A stretch of 64,000 nt of DNA from Palsa-147 sp049279675. GTDB lineage: Bacteria; Acidobacteriota; Terriglobia; Acidiferrales; UBA7541. The first letter of the stretch is position 1. Each line of letters opens with the position of its first letter. A model generated the notes under the pieces. It saw nothing but the letters and a program-made list of their open reading frames with translations, had not been told where the DNA came from and did not search any database. The translations under genes were made by a program, and so were the position numbers. Positions 36,510-44,972 of this stretch are shown here, piece by piece. Location: assembly GCA_049279675.1 (NCBI GenBank), contig JBAPOP010000138.1, positions 1-64,000 of the forward strand, written 5' to 3'.

Positions 36510-37087
36510 GCCCCGGCAGCCCCGGCGCGCAGCTTTTCCTTCGCGACTCCCTGAAATACAGCGAGCGCCTCGCGATCGAAAAGCACGAAATAGACTTTCT
36601 CAATGGTGGTCGAACCTTGCAAATAGCGTGTGACTTCGTCAATCATTATCTCCGCGCATTCGCGTAGCGGAAATCCCGCAATTCCGGTCCCGACTGCTGG
36701 AAAAGCGATTGTCTTGAGCTTCTTGTCCGCCGCGAGACGCAACGACATTCCGGTCGAACTCCGCAACGCCTTCGCGGTCGTTTCGCCGCCGAGTTGCATG
36801 CTCGCGGCGTGAATCACATATCGCGCTTTCAAGTTCCCCGCGGCCGTCACCGCAGCGCTGCCGATGGGAATCGAGCCAATTTCATTGCATTCGCGCTGGA
36901 TTGCATCTCCGCCCTTCCGGCGAATCGCGCCGGCGACGCCTCCGCCCAACTGCAAATCATTGTTCGCCGCATTCACCACGGCATCCGTATCCATTTCCGT
37001 CAGATCGCCCTGCTGGATGATGACTCGGTCGGCAAGATTCATTGCGGGCTTTGATTTTTCGCGCGCAGCTTTCCGCCCTGCGGTCAA
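36506..37087 (-). CDS. Macro-domain protein (O-acetyl-ADP-ribose deacetylase type)
   Basis: About 193 residues. TTG 37087 overlaps the preceding stop (TTGA); ATG 37042 (MNLADRVIIQQGDL) is an alternative. Diagnostic motifs: GDLTEMDTDAVVNAANNDLQLGGGVAGAI for ADP-ribose binding, and FPAVGTGIAGFP in the second loop. Members hydrolyse O-acetyl-ADP-ribose or remove ADP-ribose from proteins. Translation coupling to a hydroxyacyl-CoA dehydrogenase upstream and a small unknown downstream is notable. Confidence 0.9.
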   Translation of the reverse strand: MTAGRKAAREKSKPAMNLADRVIIQQGDLTEMDTDAVVNAANNDLQLGGGVAGAIRRKGGDAIQRECNEIGSIPIGSAAVTAAGNLKARYVIHAASMQLGGETTAKALRSSTGMSLRLAADKKLKTIAFPAVGTGIAGFPLRECAEIMIDEVTRYLQGSTTIEKVYFVLFDREALAVFQGVAKEKLRAGAAGA

Positions 37088-37959
37088 CTCTGCGCCTTTT
37101 CGCTAAGCTTCGGATATTCGTAAACACCGCGTCCGGATTTTCTTCCGAGCCGGCCTGCCTTAACGTACCGTGCGAGCAGCGGACACGGCCGGTATTTTTC
37201 CCCTAGAGTTTTGTGCAAATATTCCAAGATGCTCAGGCGAACATCCAGTCCGACGAGATCGACAAGCTCGAACGGCCCCATCGGATGATTCAGGCCAAGC
37301 TTTAGCGCTTTGTCTATATCGGATGCGCTTGCGACTCCTTCTTGCAGCATATAAAACGCCTCGTTTCCAATCATCGCGTTGATGCGACTGGTGATAAACC
37401 CGGGCGATTCCCGAACGACCACAACTTCCTTGCCCATTCGCCTGCCGACCTCAGCACATGCGGAAATTGTCTCCTCTGAAGTTTCGAGCGCGCGCACTAC
37501 TTCCAGCAATTTCATCTTTGGCACCGGGTGGAAGAAATGCATGCCGACGCAGTTCTCTGTGCGGAACGTTATCGTCGCCATTTCCGTGATCGAAAGCGAC
37601 GATGTATTGCTCGCCAGGATCGCGCCCGGCTTTGCAAATTTATCGAGCAGCGTGAAAATTTCGAGCTTCGTCTCCATTTCCTCCGTGACCGCTTCGATGA
37701 TCAGATCAGCCTCTCGAATCGATTCATCCACGGAGCGCGAAGTGCGGATCAGTGCGACTGCGGCGTCTCGCTGCTCCACGGTCAGCTTTCCGCGGGTGAC
37801 GCCGTCTTCGAGGCTCTCGCGAATCCACGCGAGCGCCTGCTCGAGGATGCTCGCAGATACGTCTTCGAGAACCGTGCGGTAGCCACCCTGCGCCGCCACG
37901 CAGGCGATTCCCCGGCCCATTGTGCCGGCACCAATCACCGTGATCGTCTTCACATCCAT
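37084..37959 (-). CDS. 3-hydroxyacyl-CoA dehydrogenase (HBD/PaaH type)
   Basis: 291 residues, single-domain size. N-terminal Rossmann NAD site VIGAGTMGRGIA, the ASNTSSLSI segment, catalytic His in GMHFFHPVPKMKLLEVV, and the C-terminal GLNHPMGPFELVDLVGLDV helix. It oxidises 3-hydroxyacyl-CoA to 3-ketoacyl-CoA. AGGCGG precedes the ATG. Together with the crotonase-fold enzymes and CoA-transferase upstream on the same strand it forms most of a beta-oxidation-like set, but no thiolase is in view. Confidence 0.93.
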   Translation of the reverse strand: MDVKTITVIGAGTMGRGIACVAAQGGYRTVLEDVSASILEQALAWIRESLEDGVTRGKLTVEQRDAAVALIRTSRSVDESIREADLIIEAVTEEMETKLEIFTLLDKFAKPGAILASNTSSLSITEMATITFRTENCVGMHFFHPVPKMKLLEVVRALETSEETISACAEVGRRMGKEVVVVRESPGFITSRINAMIGNEAFYMLQEGVASASDIDKALKLGLNHPMGPFELVDLVGLDVRLSILEYLHKTLGEKYRPCPLLARYVKAGRLGRKSGRGVYEYPKLSEKAQS

Positions 37960-37971
37960 TATCGATTCCGC

Positions 37972-38826
37972 CTAAGCCCGCACGGGAAAGAGTCGCGCGG
38001 CGTTGTCGTAAAGAATTTTTTGTTGCGCTGCGGGAGATATCGGCAGCGCGCGGAACTTCGCAATATTGCCGCGTACGCCGGGCACGCCTGGGCCGGGCCA
38101 ATCGGTTCCGAAAAGAACCTTGTCTGCGATTTCCTCAATCCGCGGAAAATATTCCATCAATTTCTGCGGTGGAATTCCTGAAATATCCATGTGCATATTC
38201 TTGTGCCGCCGGACGAGAAAAAACGCTTCTTCCATCCAGAGGGGCCTGCCTCCGTGCGCCAGGATGACGACGAGGTCCGGAAAGTCGACGCCGAGATCAT
38301 CCGCGAGCATCGGCTGCGCATACAGGTTTCGCGCGCCGGGAAATATCGAAGTGCCGGTGTGAATCATCACTGGGAGTCCGACTGCCTGCGCTTTCTCGTA
38401 CATCGCGGCGAGCGGTCCGAAGCCGTCACGATATGCATTAGGCGCGAAAAGTTGATGCGATGGATGGACTTTGAGCCCGCGAATTCCGATGTCCTTCAGC
38501 CGCTGCACTTCCGCGCCGGCGTCGGGCACAAATTTTGGATGGACGGATCCGAACGCGAGAAGACGTTCCGGCTTGATTGAACAATAATTTGCAATCCAAT
38601 CGTTCACTTCCGGCCCGAATCCGATCACTTCAGGGCTGACGTAATTGATCAGTCCCGCGCGCTCGATTTCAGCCTCGTCAAGAAACTTCAAGAACTCCGT
38701 CGCACTCGCTGAGTACTTTTCGACCTCCGCGTAATCCTTCCTCCCATGCTGAATTAATTTTAGGGCGTGTGGCTTGAACTGATCTAGCGGCTGGATGTGG
38801 ATATGAATATCGATGATTGGCGGCAA
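37972..38826 (-). CDS. Amidohydrolase-2-family protein (ACMSD-like)
   Basis: 284 residues, cytoplasmic (no signal), TTG start. Metal motif DIHIHI near residue 6, an active-site His in VMIHTGTS, a VVILAHGGRP strand, and a terminal LFGTDWPG aspartate. This branch of the amidohydrolase superfamily includes decarboxylases and C-C hydrolases of aromatic catabolism. It begins 15 bases after the ArsC-like gene and ends 12 bases before the dehydrogenase gene. Substrate not readable. Confidence 0.82.
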   Translation of the reverse strand: MPPIIDIHIHIQPLDQFKPHALKLIQHGRKDYAEVEKYSASATEFLKFLDEAEIERAGLINYVSPEVIGFGPEVNDWIANYCSIKPERLLAFGSVHPKFVPDAGAEVQRLKDIGIRGLKVHPSHQLFAPNAYRDGFGPLAAMYEKAQAVGLPVMIHTGTSIFPGARNLYAQPMLADDLGVDFPDLVVILAHGGRPLWMEEAFFLVRRHKNMHMDISGIPPQKLMEYFPRIEEIADKVLFGTDWPGPGVPGVRGNIAKFRALPISPAAQQKILYDNAARLFPVRA

Positions 38827-38841
38827 GTTGCGCGGTGTCCT

Positions 38842-39249
38842 TTAGAGCGAGCTGTATTCGTCCGGATCGAAGCCGAGAACTACTCGGCCGCCCGCCAGAA
38901 CCACGGGACGGCGAATCAAATTCGGATTTTCGGCCATCAAGCGTATAGCGGCGCTCCGGTCCGGCGGAGTGTCTTTCATCTTCTTTTCGCGGTAAAGATC
39001 GTTTCGTGTGTTCAGGAACTCGGTGTGGTCGCGCGGCCCGATGAGCTTTTCGAGTTCTTCCGCGCTCAGCCGCTCCCTATCGAGATTGCGGAAATGCAGC
39101 TCGACGCCCCTTCGCTCAAGAAATGCCCGTGCCTTTCGGCATGTGGTGCATGTCGGCTTGTGAAGGAAGTCCACGCTTCCCTTCGTGCGGGTCGCTTTCC
39201 CGGCGCTCCTTTTCACTGCTTTCTTCGGTGTGGATCTCTTTCTGGCCAT
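38842..39249 (-). CDS. ArsC/Spx-family thioredoxin-fold protein
   Basis: 135 residues. A lysine- and arginine-rich N-terminal extension (about 1-24) precedes the ArsC-like fold: HKPTCTTCRKARAFLERRGVELHFRNL has the CxxC-type centre, followed by the LIGPRDHTEFLN region and a C-terminal RRPVVLAGGRVVLGF strand. Members are arsenate reductases, Spx regulators or YffB-like proteins. The RxxC-type arsenate site of classical ArsC is not clear here, so the role is uncertain. Fits between rhodanese and amidohydrolase genes. Confidence 0.78.
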   Translation of the reverse strand: MARKRSTPKKAVKRSAGKATRTKGSVDFLHKPTCTTCRKARAFLERRGVELHFRNLDRERLSAEELEKLIGPRDHTEFLNTRNDLYREKKMKDTPPDRSAAIRLMAENPNLIRRPVVLAGGRVVLGFDPDEYSSL

Positions 39250-39260
39250 CGTCCGATTCC

Positions 39261-39599
39261 TCAGTATCGCGGGACGAGCGGATCAATCTCCGTTGACCAT
39301 CGATCGATCCCGCCGCTCATCGAGCGAGCGCCTTCGACGCCCTGCGATCGTAGCCACGCCGCAGCGTCGAGGCTGCGCATGCCGTGATGGCAAAATAGAA
39401 TAACGTCGTCTGCAGATTCGAGCGCAGCCAGACTTGCAGGAATCTCGCGCATTGGAATCAGTTTTGATCCTTCGATCCGCGTGGTGTCGTACTCCCACGG
39501 CTCGCGAACATCCACGAAAAGAAACTTATCGCCGCGATCGAGCCGCTGCTTCACTTCCTGTGCCGAAACTTCGATGTTAGCAAGCGGATCAGTAGTCAT
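39261..39599 (-). CDS. Rhodanese-domain sulfurtransferase
   Basis: 112 residues, a single rhodanese domain. Active-site loop LFCHHGMRS has the catalytic Cys and the CxxGxRS form of the GlpE/YgaP-like group. VDVREPWEYDTTRIEG is the substrate-side motif. Likely transfers sulfane sulfur; physiological acceptor unknown. It lies next to an ArsC-like thiol protein, a common association. Confidence 0.9.
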   Translation of the reverse strand: MTTDPLANIEVSAQEVKQRLDRGDKFLFVDVREPWEYDTTRIEGSKLIPMREIPASLAALESADDVILFCHHGMRSLDAAAWLRSQGVEGARSMSGGIDRWSTEIDPLVPRY

Positions 39600-39659
39600 C
39601 GTTTTTTAATCCGTGTTCTTTCATCGACGTTCTTCCGTCCACGCACTCTTTCATGCGCA

Positions 39660-40583
39660 TCAATAGCCGAAGTCTGCCGGGGCCGAGTAGGCGTGCTCGC
39701 GAACTCCGAGCCCGCTAAATCGCGAAGCCCCAAGCTGGTCGAGATAGGCGCGCCGATCCGCCATCCGAACCACCCACTTTTCCAGCCAATGCTCAAAATC
39801 TTCGAGCTTGCGGCTCTGCGCGTGATAGTCGGTAAAAAACTCGTGATCGCGGCCATAATATCCCTGCACCGGCGAAGGATGCGCGCCGCCGGGCTCGTGT
39901 ACCACCGATGCCACAAGAAATCCCGGCACGAGCGTCCGGTTCGGATCCGACGCGATCACTTCCGCCGCCACGATTTCTTCCGCGACGATAATGACTTTCC
40001 TTGCAGCACGCGCTCCGTCTACCGCGACGCCCAAGCTGCCCCAAATATGGGCATTCCCGAACTTGTCGGCGCGTTGAACATGCAAGATAGCGACATCAGG
40101 GCGCAGCGCGCGCACCGCGACGAGTTTGTCCTCGTTCACGGGTGACACGAACTCGCGCAAATTGCCGTTCTTCTTCAGCAAGTCGCTTCCGAGCGTCGAA
40201 TACGTCGGCAAGAATGGAATTCCAAGCGCGGCCGAATGCAGCGCCAGCGCCATCGTGAAATTCGAGTAATCCGTCATGTCGATTCGCCGCGGAATATTTT
40301 GCTCCGTGGCGCGCCGCAAGCAGTAGCCAACGCCCGCCGAGACGTTGCCCACCCAGGCTGCCATGACCTTCGAGACGCATCCCGCTCCAATCATTTGATC
40401 GAACAAGATGTCCGAGATTGGCCCCACGACCGTGAGATCGCGGCGCCCCTGCCGAATCAATTCGTGCCCCGCGGCAAACGGGATCATCTGCTCCATCTGC
40501 GCACCAAGAAGAACCATTGATCCAGATGGCACGTGCCGCGCCATCGCGTCTTGCATCGTCATCAATTTGCTCGAAGCAGTCAT
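39660..40583 (-). CDS. CoA-transferase family I, alpha subunit
   Basis: 307 residues of the GctA/IpdA type: an early SGSMVLLGAQ segment, HELIRQGRRDLTVVGP, and ILHVQRADKFGNAHIWG in the middle. It pairs with the beta subunit encoded immediately upstream on the same strand. Family members activate or hydrolyse dicarboxylic acids or ring fragments using CoA. The gap of 60 bases to the rhodanese gene shows no other gene. Substrate unknown. Confidence 0.85.
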   Translation of the reverse strand: MTASSKLMTMQDAMARHVPSGSMVLLGAQMEQMIPFAAGHELIRQGRRDLTVVGPISDILFDQMIGAGCVSKVMAAWVGNVSAGVGYCLRRATEQNIPRRIDMTDYSNFTMALALHSAALGIPFLPTYSTLGSDLLKKNGNLREFVSPVNEDKLVAVRALRPDVAILHVQRADKFGNAHIWGSLGVAVDGARAARKVIIVAEEIVAAEVIASDPNRTLVPGFLVASVVHEPGGAHPSPVQGYYGRDHEFFTDYHAQSRKLEDFEHWLEKWVVRMADRRAYLDQLGASRFSGLGVREHAYSAPADFGY

Positions 40584-40605
40584 ATTCGCGCGAATTCGCC
40601 TGGCG

Positions 40606-41394
40606 TTACTTGGTCCAAAAGTGTTTCGGGTCGAGCGACCGCATCACTGCAAGTTCCGCGTCACTTGGCGCCGGTGTCTCGACGTGATTATCGGCAACGC
40701 GCAACGTCCATTCCGTGTTCGCAAGCACTTCCTCGACAGCCACGCCCGGATGCGTGGACGCGAGAAACGCTTCCCCGTCACTTCCGTAGCGCAGCACGCC
40801 AAGCGTTGTGATCAATGCCGACGGACCGGTGTGGCCCGGAAGTCCCTGTGCCGCGCGCCAGCCATTACCGCTACCGTGGCCCGGCGATGTGATGTGCCCA
40901 ACGCGCTCGCGCAATCGCGACTTCTCATGCGCTAGCAATACGACGGTGCGCTTGGCGAGCGACGCAATATCGCACGCGCCGCCCGAACCGGGCAGCCGGT
41001 GCGTCTCGCCGTGCCGGCCGCCCCAAGTCGAATTCAAATTCCCGAAGCGATCGACTTCCGCTGCCCCGAGAAACCCGACATGCACGCGGCCCTGCTGAAG
41101 TAACGCCATCACATCGAGCATCTGGCCGCACTGTGTGGCTCCCCGCAAATTCGGAGGATCGGCCATCGTATAAAGCAGTTGAGGAGAAGGTGTCTCGCGG
41201 ATCAATCCGTTTTCGTAGAGCCCCACGGCGTTGGGCGCGTGAGTTCGCTTCGCGACGAGAAATGCAAGCATCGGCAAGCGCATGCCGACGAACACCAGCT
41301 CGCCATCCGCGATTTCGCGCGCGGCCGCGGCGACCATCAACTCGCTATACGTATACCCGCGTGCGGCAATTTGAACTTCTATCGCGGTCGACAC
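40606..41394 (-). CDS. CoA-transferase family I, beta subunit
   Basis: About 262 residues from GTG 41394 (GTG 41424 also in frame). The active-site glutamate motif of GctB-type subunits is present as LYENGLIR, next to GxxGxxG-type loops such as GFLGAAEVDRFGNLN and GSGGACDIASLA. The beta subunit is first and alpha second, opposite to the usual order of many clusters. Together they form a glutaconate- or IpdAB-type enzyme. The retained Glu argues for true transfer or hydrolysis chemistry. Confidence 0.85.
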   Translation of the reverse strand: MSTAIEVQIAARGYTYSELMVAAAAREIADGELVFVGMRLPMLAFLVAKRTHAPNAVGLYENGLIRETPSPQLLYTMADPPNLRGATQCGQMLDVMALLQQGRVHVGFLGAAEVDRFGNLNSTWGGRHGETHRLPGSGGACDIASLAKRTVVLLAHEKSRLRERVGHITSPGHGSGNGWRAAQGLPGHTGPSALITTLGVLRYGSDGEAFLASTHPGVAVEEVLANTEWTLRVADNHVETPAPSDAELAVMRSLDPKHFWTK

Positions 41395-41466
41395 GATTGA
41401 GTCTTGCCTCTCATCGCACCACACTTACGCCGTACTACAATTCGTGCGACGCGAACTTTTTCGATG

Positions 41467-42279
41467 CTACTTTCCGCGAAATACCGGGCGCCGCTTTTCG
41501 GCGAACGCGGTCAAGCCCTCGGCGCAATCCTCGGACATGAAGCATTCGACTTGCCGTTTGATCTCTTCGTCCAGCGCACGCTCGAGTGCCGCGCGATCGG
41601 CACCGAAGAGCCGGTCTTTCACGAAGCGCGCAGCCATCGGCGGCGCTGCTGCGAGTCGCGCCGCAAGCGAGTGCGTTTCGGCTGCTAGTTGCTCAACCGG
41701 CACAACGCGATTGTAGATCCCTAGCCGAAGCGCTTCGCCCGCAGGAATCATCTCGCCTGAGTAGAATAGCTCGGCGGCGCGCGCCGGGCCGACGAGCCGC
41801 GGCAAAAAATACGTCCCGCCAAAATCGGGATACAAGCCGAGAATCGCGAAGCTCTCGCCGAAAGTCGCTTGGTCAGACGCGATCCGGAAATCGCACCCCA
41901 GCGCGAGATTGGCGCCGCCTCCTGCCGCCGGTCCGTTGATGGAACCCAGCACAGGCTTCGGAATTGCGGCAAGAAGAAGGGAAATTTCTTTTCCCGATCG
42001 GACGAGGCTCTCGAGCTCGTGCCCGGCGTTCCGCGCCCGCGCATCCCGAAGGACGCCAAGATCGCCGCCGGCGCAAAACGCGCGCCCCGTTCCGGTCAGC
42101 ACGACCGCGCGGATAGACTCGTCGTCAGCGGCACGTTTCAGCGCTCTCACGAGCGCCTCGCCGAGTTCCACGTTCAAAGCATTCAATCGCTCGGGACGAT
42201 TCAACCGCAGTGTAAGGACGTCTCCCTCACGCTCTTCAAGCAACACGTTGGCGCCAACTGTCTTGGCCGCTTCCGCCAC
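41467..42279 (-). CDS. Enoyl-CoA hydratase/isomerase family, PaaG-like
   Basis: 270 residues from GTG 42279, with a GGAGGCG ribosome site. Crotonase fold: oxyanion loop CAGGDLG and NGPAAGGGANLAL. In the active-site region the usual hydratase Glu is replaced (FGESFAILGLYPDFGGT), and PDFGGT carries an Asp as in PaaG (epoxy-phenylacetyl-CoA isomerase). Probably isomerises rather than hydrates its CoA substrate. Upstream genes on the same strand encode a mismatch glycosylase and a second crotonase. Confidence 0.85.
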   Translation of the reverse strand: MAEAAKTVGANVLLEEREGDVLTLRLNRPERLNALNVELGEALVRALKRAADDESIRAVVLTGTGRAFCAGGDLGVLRDARARNAGHELESLVRSGKEISLLLAAIPKPVLGSINGPAAGGGANLALGCDFRIASDQATFGESFAILGLYPDFGGTYFLPRLVGPARAAELFYSGEMIPAGEALRLGIYNRVVPVEQLAAETHSLAARLAAAPPMAARFVKDRLFGADRAALERALDEEIKRQVECFMSEDCAEGLTAFAEKRRPVFRGK

Positions 42280-42307
42280 CGAAACGCCTCCGCCGATTGC
42301 TGCTCGC

Positions 42308-42820
42308 TCAGCCTTTCAGACTCTTCAAAAGCGCTGAAAGCTTCTTGAAATAACGCATCTTTACGCCGCGCTCAGATCCTGCATTCAGCCCGCTCGTCGA
42401 CGGAAGGACAAATACGCGCGCGTCGTACAATGTTTCTTTTTGGAGTCCAAGCTTGCAAGTCCGGCCCGAAAAGCGTTCGTACACGCCTTTGCCATTGAAC
42501 GCGACCACACGCGGCTTCAATTCCTCCAGCTTTTGTGCGAGTAGTACGCGGCCTTCGGCGAATTCCTGGCGCTCGATTTCTTCCATGCTCTTCGTCGGAC
42601 GCTTCACCAGATCCGTCAGGCCGACGCCAAATTCCACGAGACGCTTGTCATCGTTATAGCTGAGCATTTCAGGCACGACGCCTGACTCGTAGAGCAGCGG
42701 CCAGAACTGATTGCCGCGGCCGGCGTAATAATGCCCGACGCGCGCCGATCGCTCGCCGGGATTGCACCCGACGATAATCAGCTTCATGCCTTTCCGAAGA
42801 TAATCAGGCAGCGTGCGCAT
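42308..42820 (-). CDS. mug: G/U mismatch-specific uracil-DNA glycosylase
   Basis: 170 residues. IVGCNPGERSARVGHYYAG is the Mug/TDG motif (Asn for uracil-family catalysis in NPG) followed by RGNQFWPLL, and the VLPSTSGLNA loop contains the second conserved motif. Removes uracil, ethenocytosine and thymine from G mismatches. It sits inside a CoA-metabolism run, which looks like an accident of operon assembly. Start at ATG 42820. Confidence 0.9.
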   Translation of the reverse strand: MRTLPDYLRKGMKLIIVGCNPGERSARVGHYYAGRGNQFWPLLYESGVVPEMLSYNDDKRLVEFGVGLTDLVKRPTKSMEEIERQEFAEGRVLLAQKLEELKPRVVAFNGKGVYERFSGRTCKLGLQKETLYDARVFVLPSTSGLNAGSERGVKMRYFKKLSALLKSLKG

Positions 42821-43010
42821 TCGCGTCGATCTCCCGATTCAAACTTTCCTGGACCGCCGTAATCTGGCTGGTCCAACCATGACTTTTGACTGCGCCTTTT
42901 TCTGGATGACCCTTGTAGGCAATTCGTTGCCGCGTCTGAATCATTCTAGCGCCGTCGCACGCCGTGCAGGGATTGTTATTATTTTTGTGCTTTGATCCAC
43001 CCGGCGGCAT
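42804..43010 (-). CDS. Small hypothetical protein with one CxxC
   Basis: About 68 residues if it starts at ATG 43010. It has a lysine/asparagine-rich stretch, a CTACDGARMIQTRQRIAYKG segment with a single CxxC, and an even helical tail. It fills the gap between the second crotonase gene and mug, overlapping mug by 17 bases. No clear ribosome site and no family recognised, so it could be spurious. Confidence 0.4.
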   Translation of the reverse strand: MPPGGSKHKNNNNPCTACDGARMIQTRQRIAYKGHPEKGAVKSHGWTSQITAVQESLNREIDANAHAA

Positions 43011-43035
43011 TTCGCCAGCAGCACGAGCTACCCTT

Positions 43036-43845
43036 TCATCGCCCCCTAAATTGAGGCGGACGCTTCTCAACGTACGCCTTCAATCCTTCTTTCGCGTCTT
43101 CGCTCGTAAACAGCAATTGCTGCAATTCTCGTTCCAGGCCGAGCGCCTCGGCAAGCGGGAGTTCGGAGCCCGTCACCACTGCACGCTTAATTCGCCCAAC
43201 TGCGCCAGACGCCTTGTTCGGCGGACAAAATTGCTGCGCGTATGCGAGCACGTCTGCCCAAAACGAACTCTGTTCAAAAATGTGATTGACCAGTCCCAGC
43301 TGCAAGGCTTCCTCAAACCCAAACGTGCGGCCCAAAGCCATCATTTCGAGCGCACGGGCTCTTCCAATCGTACGCGACAATCGCTGCGTGCCGCCGGTTC
43401 CGGGCAAAACACCCAGATTTACCTCGGGCAATCCAATTTTCCCGCCATCTTTTTTTGCGACGCGAATATCGCAGGCAAGAGCGACCTCGAGGCCCCCGCC
43501 GACCGTGTGTCCGTTCAACGCGGCAATGACAAGCTTCGGGGTCTGCTCGAGTCGCATCAAAGTTTCATTCGCATGCAGGCAGAAATAGTATTTGAATTCC
43601 GGCGTGGCCGCCGTGAGCATCGAAATACTCGCTCCGGCGCAAAAAAACTTCTCTCCTTTGCCGCAGAGGATGATGACGTGAATGCTGGCGTCCATGCGCG
43701 CTTTCAGAATCGCGGCATCGAGCTGCTGCATCATTTCATAGGAGTATGTGTTGGCCGGTGGGTCGTCGAGTTCGAGGATCGCAACGCCATTCTCGACGCG
43801 ATAATTCAGCAGGCGCTTTTGTTCCGAGTCCGTTGTCGCAGCCAT
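43036..43845 (-). CDS. Enoyl-CoA hydratase
   Basis: About 269 residues from ATG 43845 (a GTG 72 bases upstream is in frame). Both hydratase glutamates are in place: LPEVNLGVLPGTGGTQRL and ALEMMALG. Oxyanion loop ICAG-type at CGKGEKFFCAGASISML and NGHTVGGGLEVALACD. Expected to add water across 2-enoyl-CoA. First gene of the minus-strand run that also holds a PaaG-like isomerase, CoA-transferase and 3-hydroxyacyl-CoA dehydrogenase. Confidence 0.92.
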   Translation of the reverse strand: MAATTDSEQKRLLNYRVENGVAILELDDPPANTYSYEMMQQLDAAILKARMDASIHVIILCGKGEKFFCAGASISMLTAATPEFKYYFCLHANETLMRLEQTPKLVIAALNGHTVGGGLEVALACDIRVAKKDGGKIGLPEVNLGVLPGTGGTQRLSRTIGRARALEMMALGRTFGFEEALQLGLVNHIFEQSSFWADVLAYAQQFCPPNKASGAVGRIKRAVVTGSELPLAEALGLERELQQLLFTSEDAKEGLKAYVEKRPPQFRGR

Positions 43846-44059
43846 CTCTTGTTGTCCGCTCTGCGGAACGCCATCCGCGGTGGACCGCGTCGCACTCCGA
43901 TGACGTTCTCCAGTCACATGCGGAAGAACTTAGCATATCGAGTTACACGAAAAACTCAAAGTCTCGAGCGCTCCGTCGGCCTCTTGCCGGAGGACGCCAC
44001 GGCGTGGCCGTGTGTGCTACCCTATTTGTGTACCTGACCGTCAAACGCAGGTAACACCT

Positions 44060-44734
44060 ATGAACGCACCTAAACTAGATCCCGTAAATGCCGCACCGGC
44101 TGCCGGTGCCTCTCGCACTGCGGCCGGCAGTGCTCCCACGCAAACTCCGCCGGTGGACAATGAACTTGAGCTAGTCACCGCGGCGCGAAGCGGGGATGTC
44201 TCCGCATTCGAGACCCTCGTAAACCGATATGAACGCAAGATTTTCCGGCTCGGGATGAACATCACCGGAAGCCGCGAAGACGCAGAAGACGTGATGCAGG
44301 AAGCCTTCCTTAAGGCCTACGAGCATCTCCCGGATTTCCAAGGCAACTCGCGCTTTTACACCTGGCTGGTGCGCATTGCGGTCAATCAGGCGCTAATGAA
44401 GCTCCGCAAGCGCCGCCCAAACGAGACGTCGCTCGACCAGGAAATCGAGACTGGCGAGGATTCATTTTTCCGCGATGTCGAGGACTGGGGCCCGTCGCCC
44501 GAAGAACGCTACCGGCAGGCCGAGTTGCAAGGCATTCTTTCGGAAGTAATCTCGGACCTTGATCCATCTTTTCGAATCGTTTTCCAGCTTCGGGACATCG
44601 AAGAATTATCCACAGAGGAGACCGCTGAGATATTGAAACTCTCGGTTCCCGCGGTGAAATCCCGGTTGCTGCGCGCGCGGCTTAAACTGCGCCAGAAGCT
44701 TAACCGTTACTTTCGGCAGGGTGATCAACAGTGA
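44060..44734 (+). CDS. ECF RNA polymerase sigma factor (RpoE-like)
   Basis: 224 residues from ATG 44060. A Pro/Ala-rich N-terminal tail (about 1-35) precedes region 2 (FETLVNRYERKIFRL, DAEDVMQEAFLKAYEHL) and region 4 (IVFQLRDIEELSTEETAEILKLSVPAVKSRLLRARLKLR). It is followed by an overlapping zinc-finger gene (GTGA), its probable anti-sigma factor. Released by an envelope or oxidative signal, judging from the soluble ZAS partner. Target promoters not seen. Confidence 0.94.
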   Translation: MNAPKLDPVNAAPAAGASRTAAGSAPTQTPPVDNELELVTAARSGDVSAFETLVNRYERKIFRLGMNITGSREDAEDVMQEAFLKAYEHLPDFQGNSRFYTWLVRIAVNQALMKLRKRRPNETSLDQEIETGEDSFFRDVEDWGPSPEERYRQAELQGILSEVISDLDPSFRIVFQLRDIEELSTEETAEILKLSVPAVKSRLLRARLKLRQKLNRYFRQGDQQ

Positions 44735-44970
44735 AGTGCAACAACATCATTGAAGAACTTACAAGCTACCTGGACAACGCTCTCGATCCGGCTTTACGGC
44801 TAGAACTCGAAGAACATCTGAAGAAATGCAAGAAGTGCCGGTTGGTGGTCGACACGTGCAAGAAAACAATCGACATCTATTGCAACTCCGAACCGGTGCC
44901 ACTCCCCGATGAGACCCGCTCGCGCCTGCACAATGCATTGCGGGAGCGCTTGCAGCAGAGCCGCCGATAG
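44731..44970 (+). CDS. Zinc-finger anti-sigma factor (ZAS type)
   Basis: 79 residues, GTG start overlapping the sigma factor stop by four bases. Contains the HxxxCxxC motif EEHLKKCKKC and an N-terminal CNNIIEELTSYLDNAL helix, which match the zf-HC2 anti-sigma domain. No membrane segment, so it is a soluble ZAS protein of the redox-sensing kind. Probably holds the sigma factor until zinc is lost. Ends two bases before the convergent cyclodeaminase gene. Confidence 0.88.
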   Translation: MKCNNIIEELTSYLDNALDPALRLELEEHLKKCKKCRLVVDTCKKTIDIYCNSEPVPLPDETRSRLHNALRERLQQSRR

Positions 44971-44972
44971 CG

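Noticed and set aside
42964..44037. 357-codon plus-strand frame opposite an enoyl-CoA hydratase
   Set aside because: It is antisense to a gene with all hydratase motifs and looks random.
43861..44059. Possible sigma promoter before the ECF sigma gene
   Set aside because: No -35/-10 pair of acceptable spacing could be seen.
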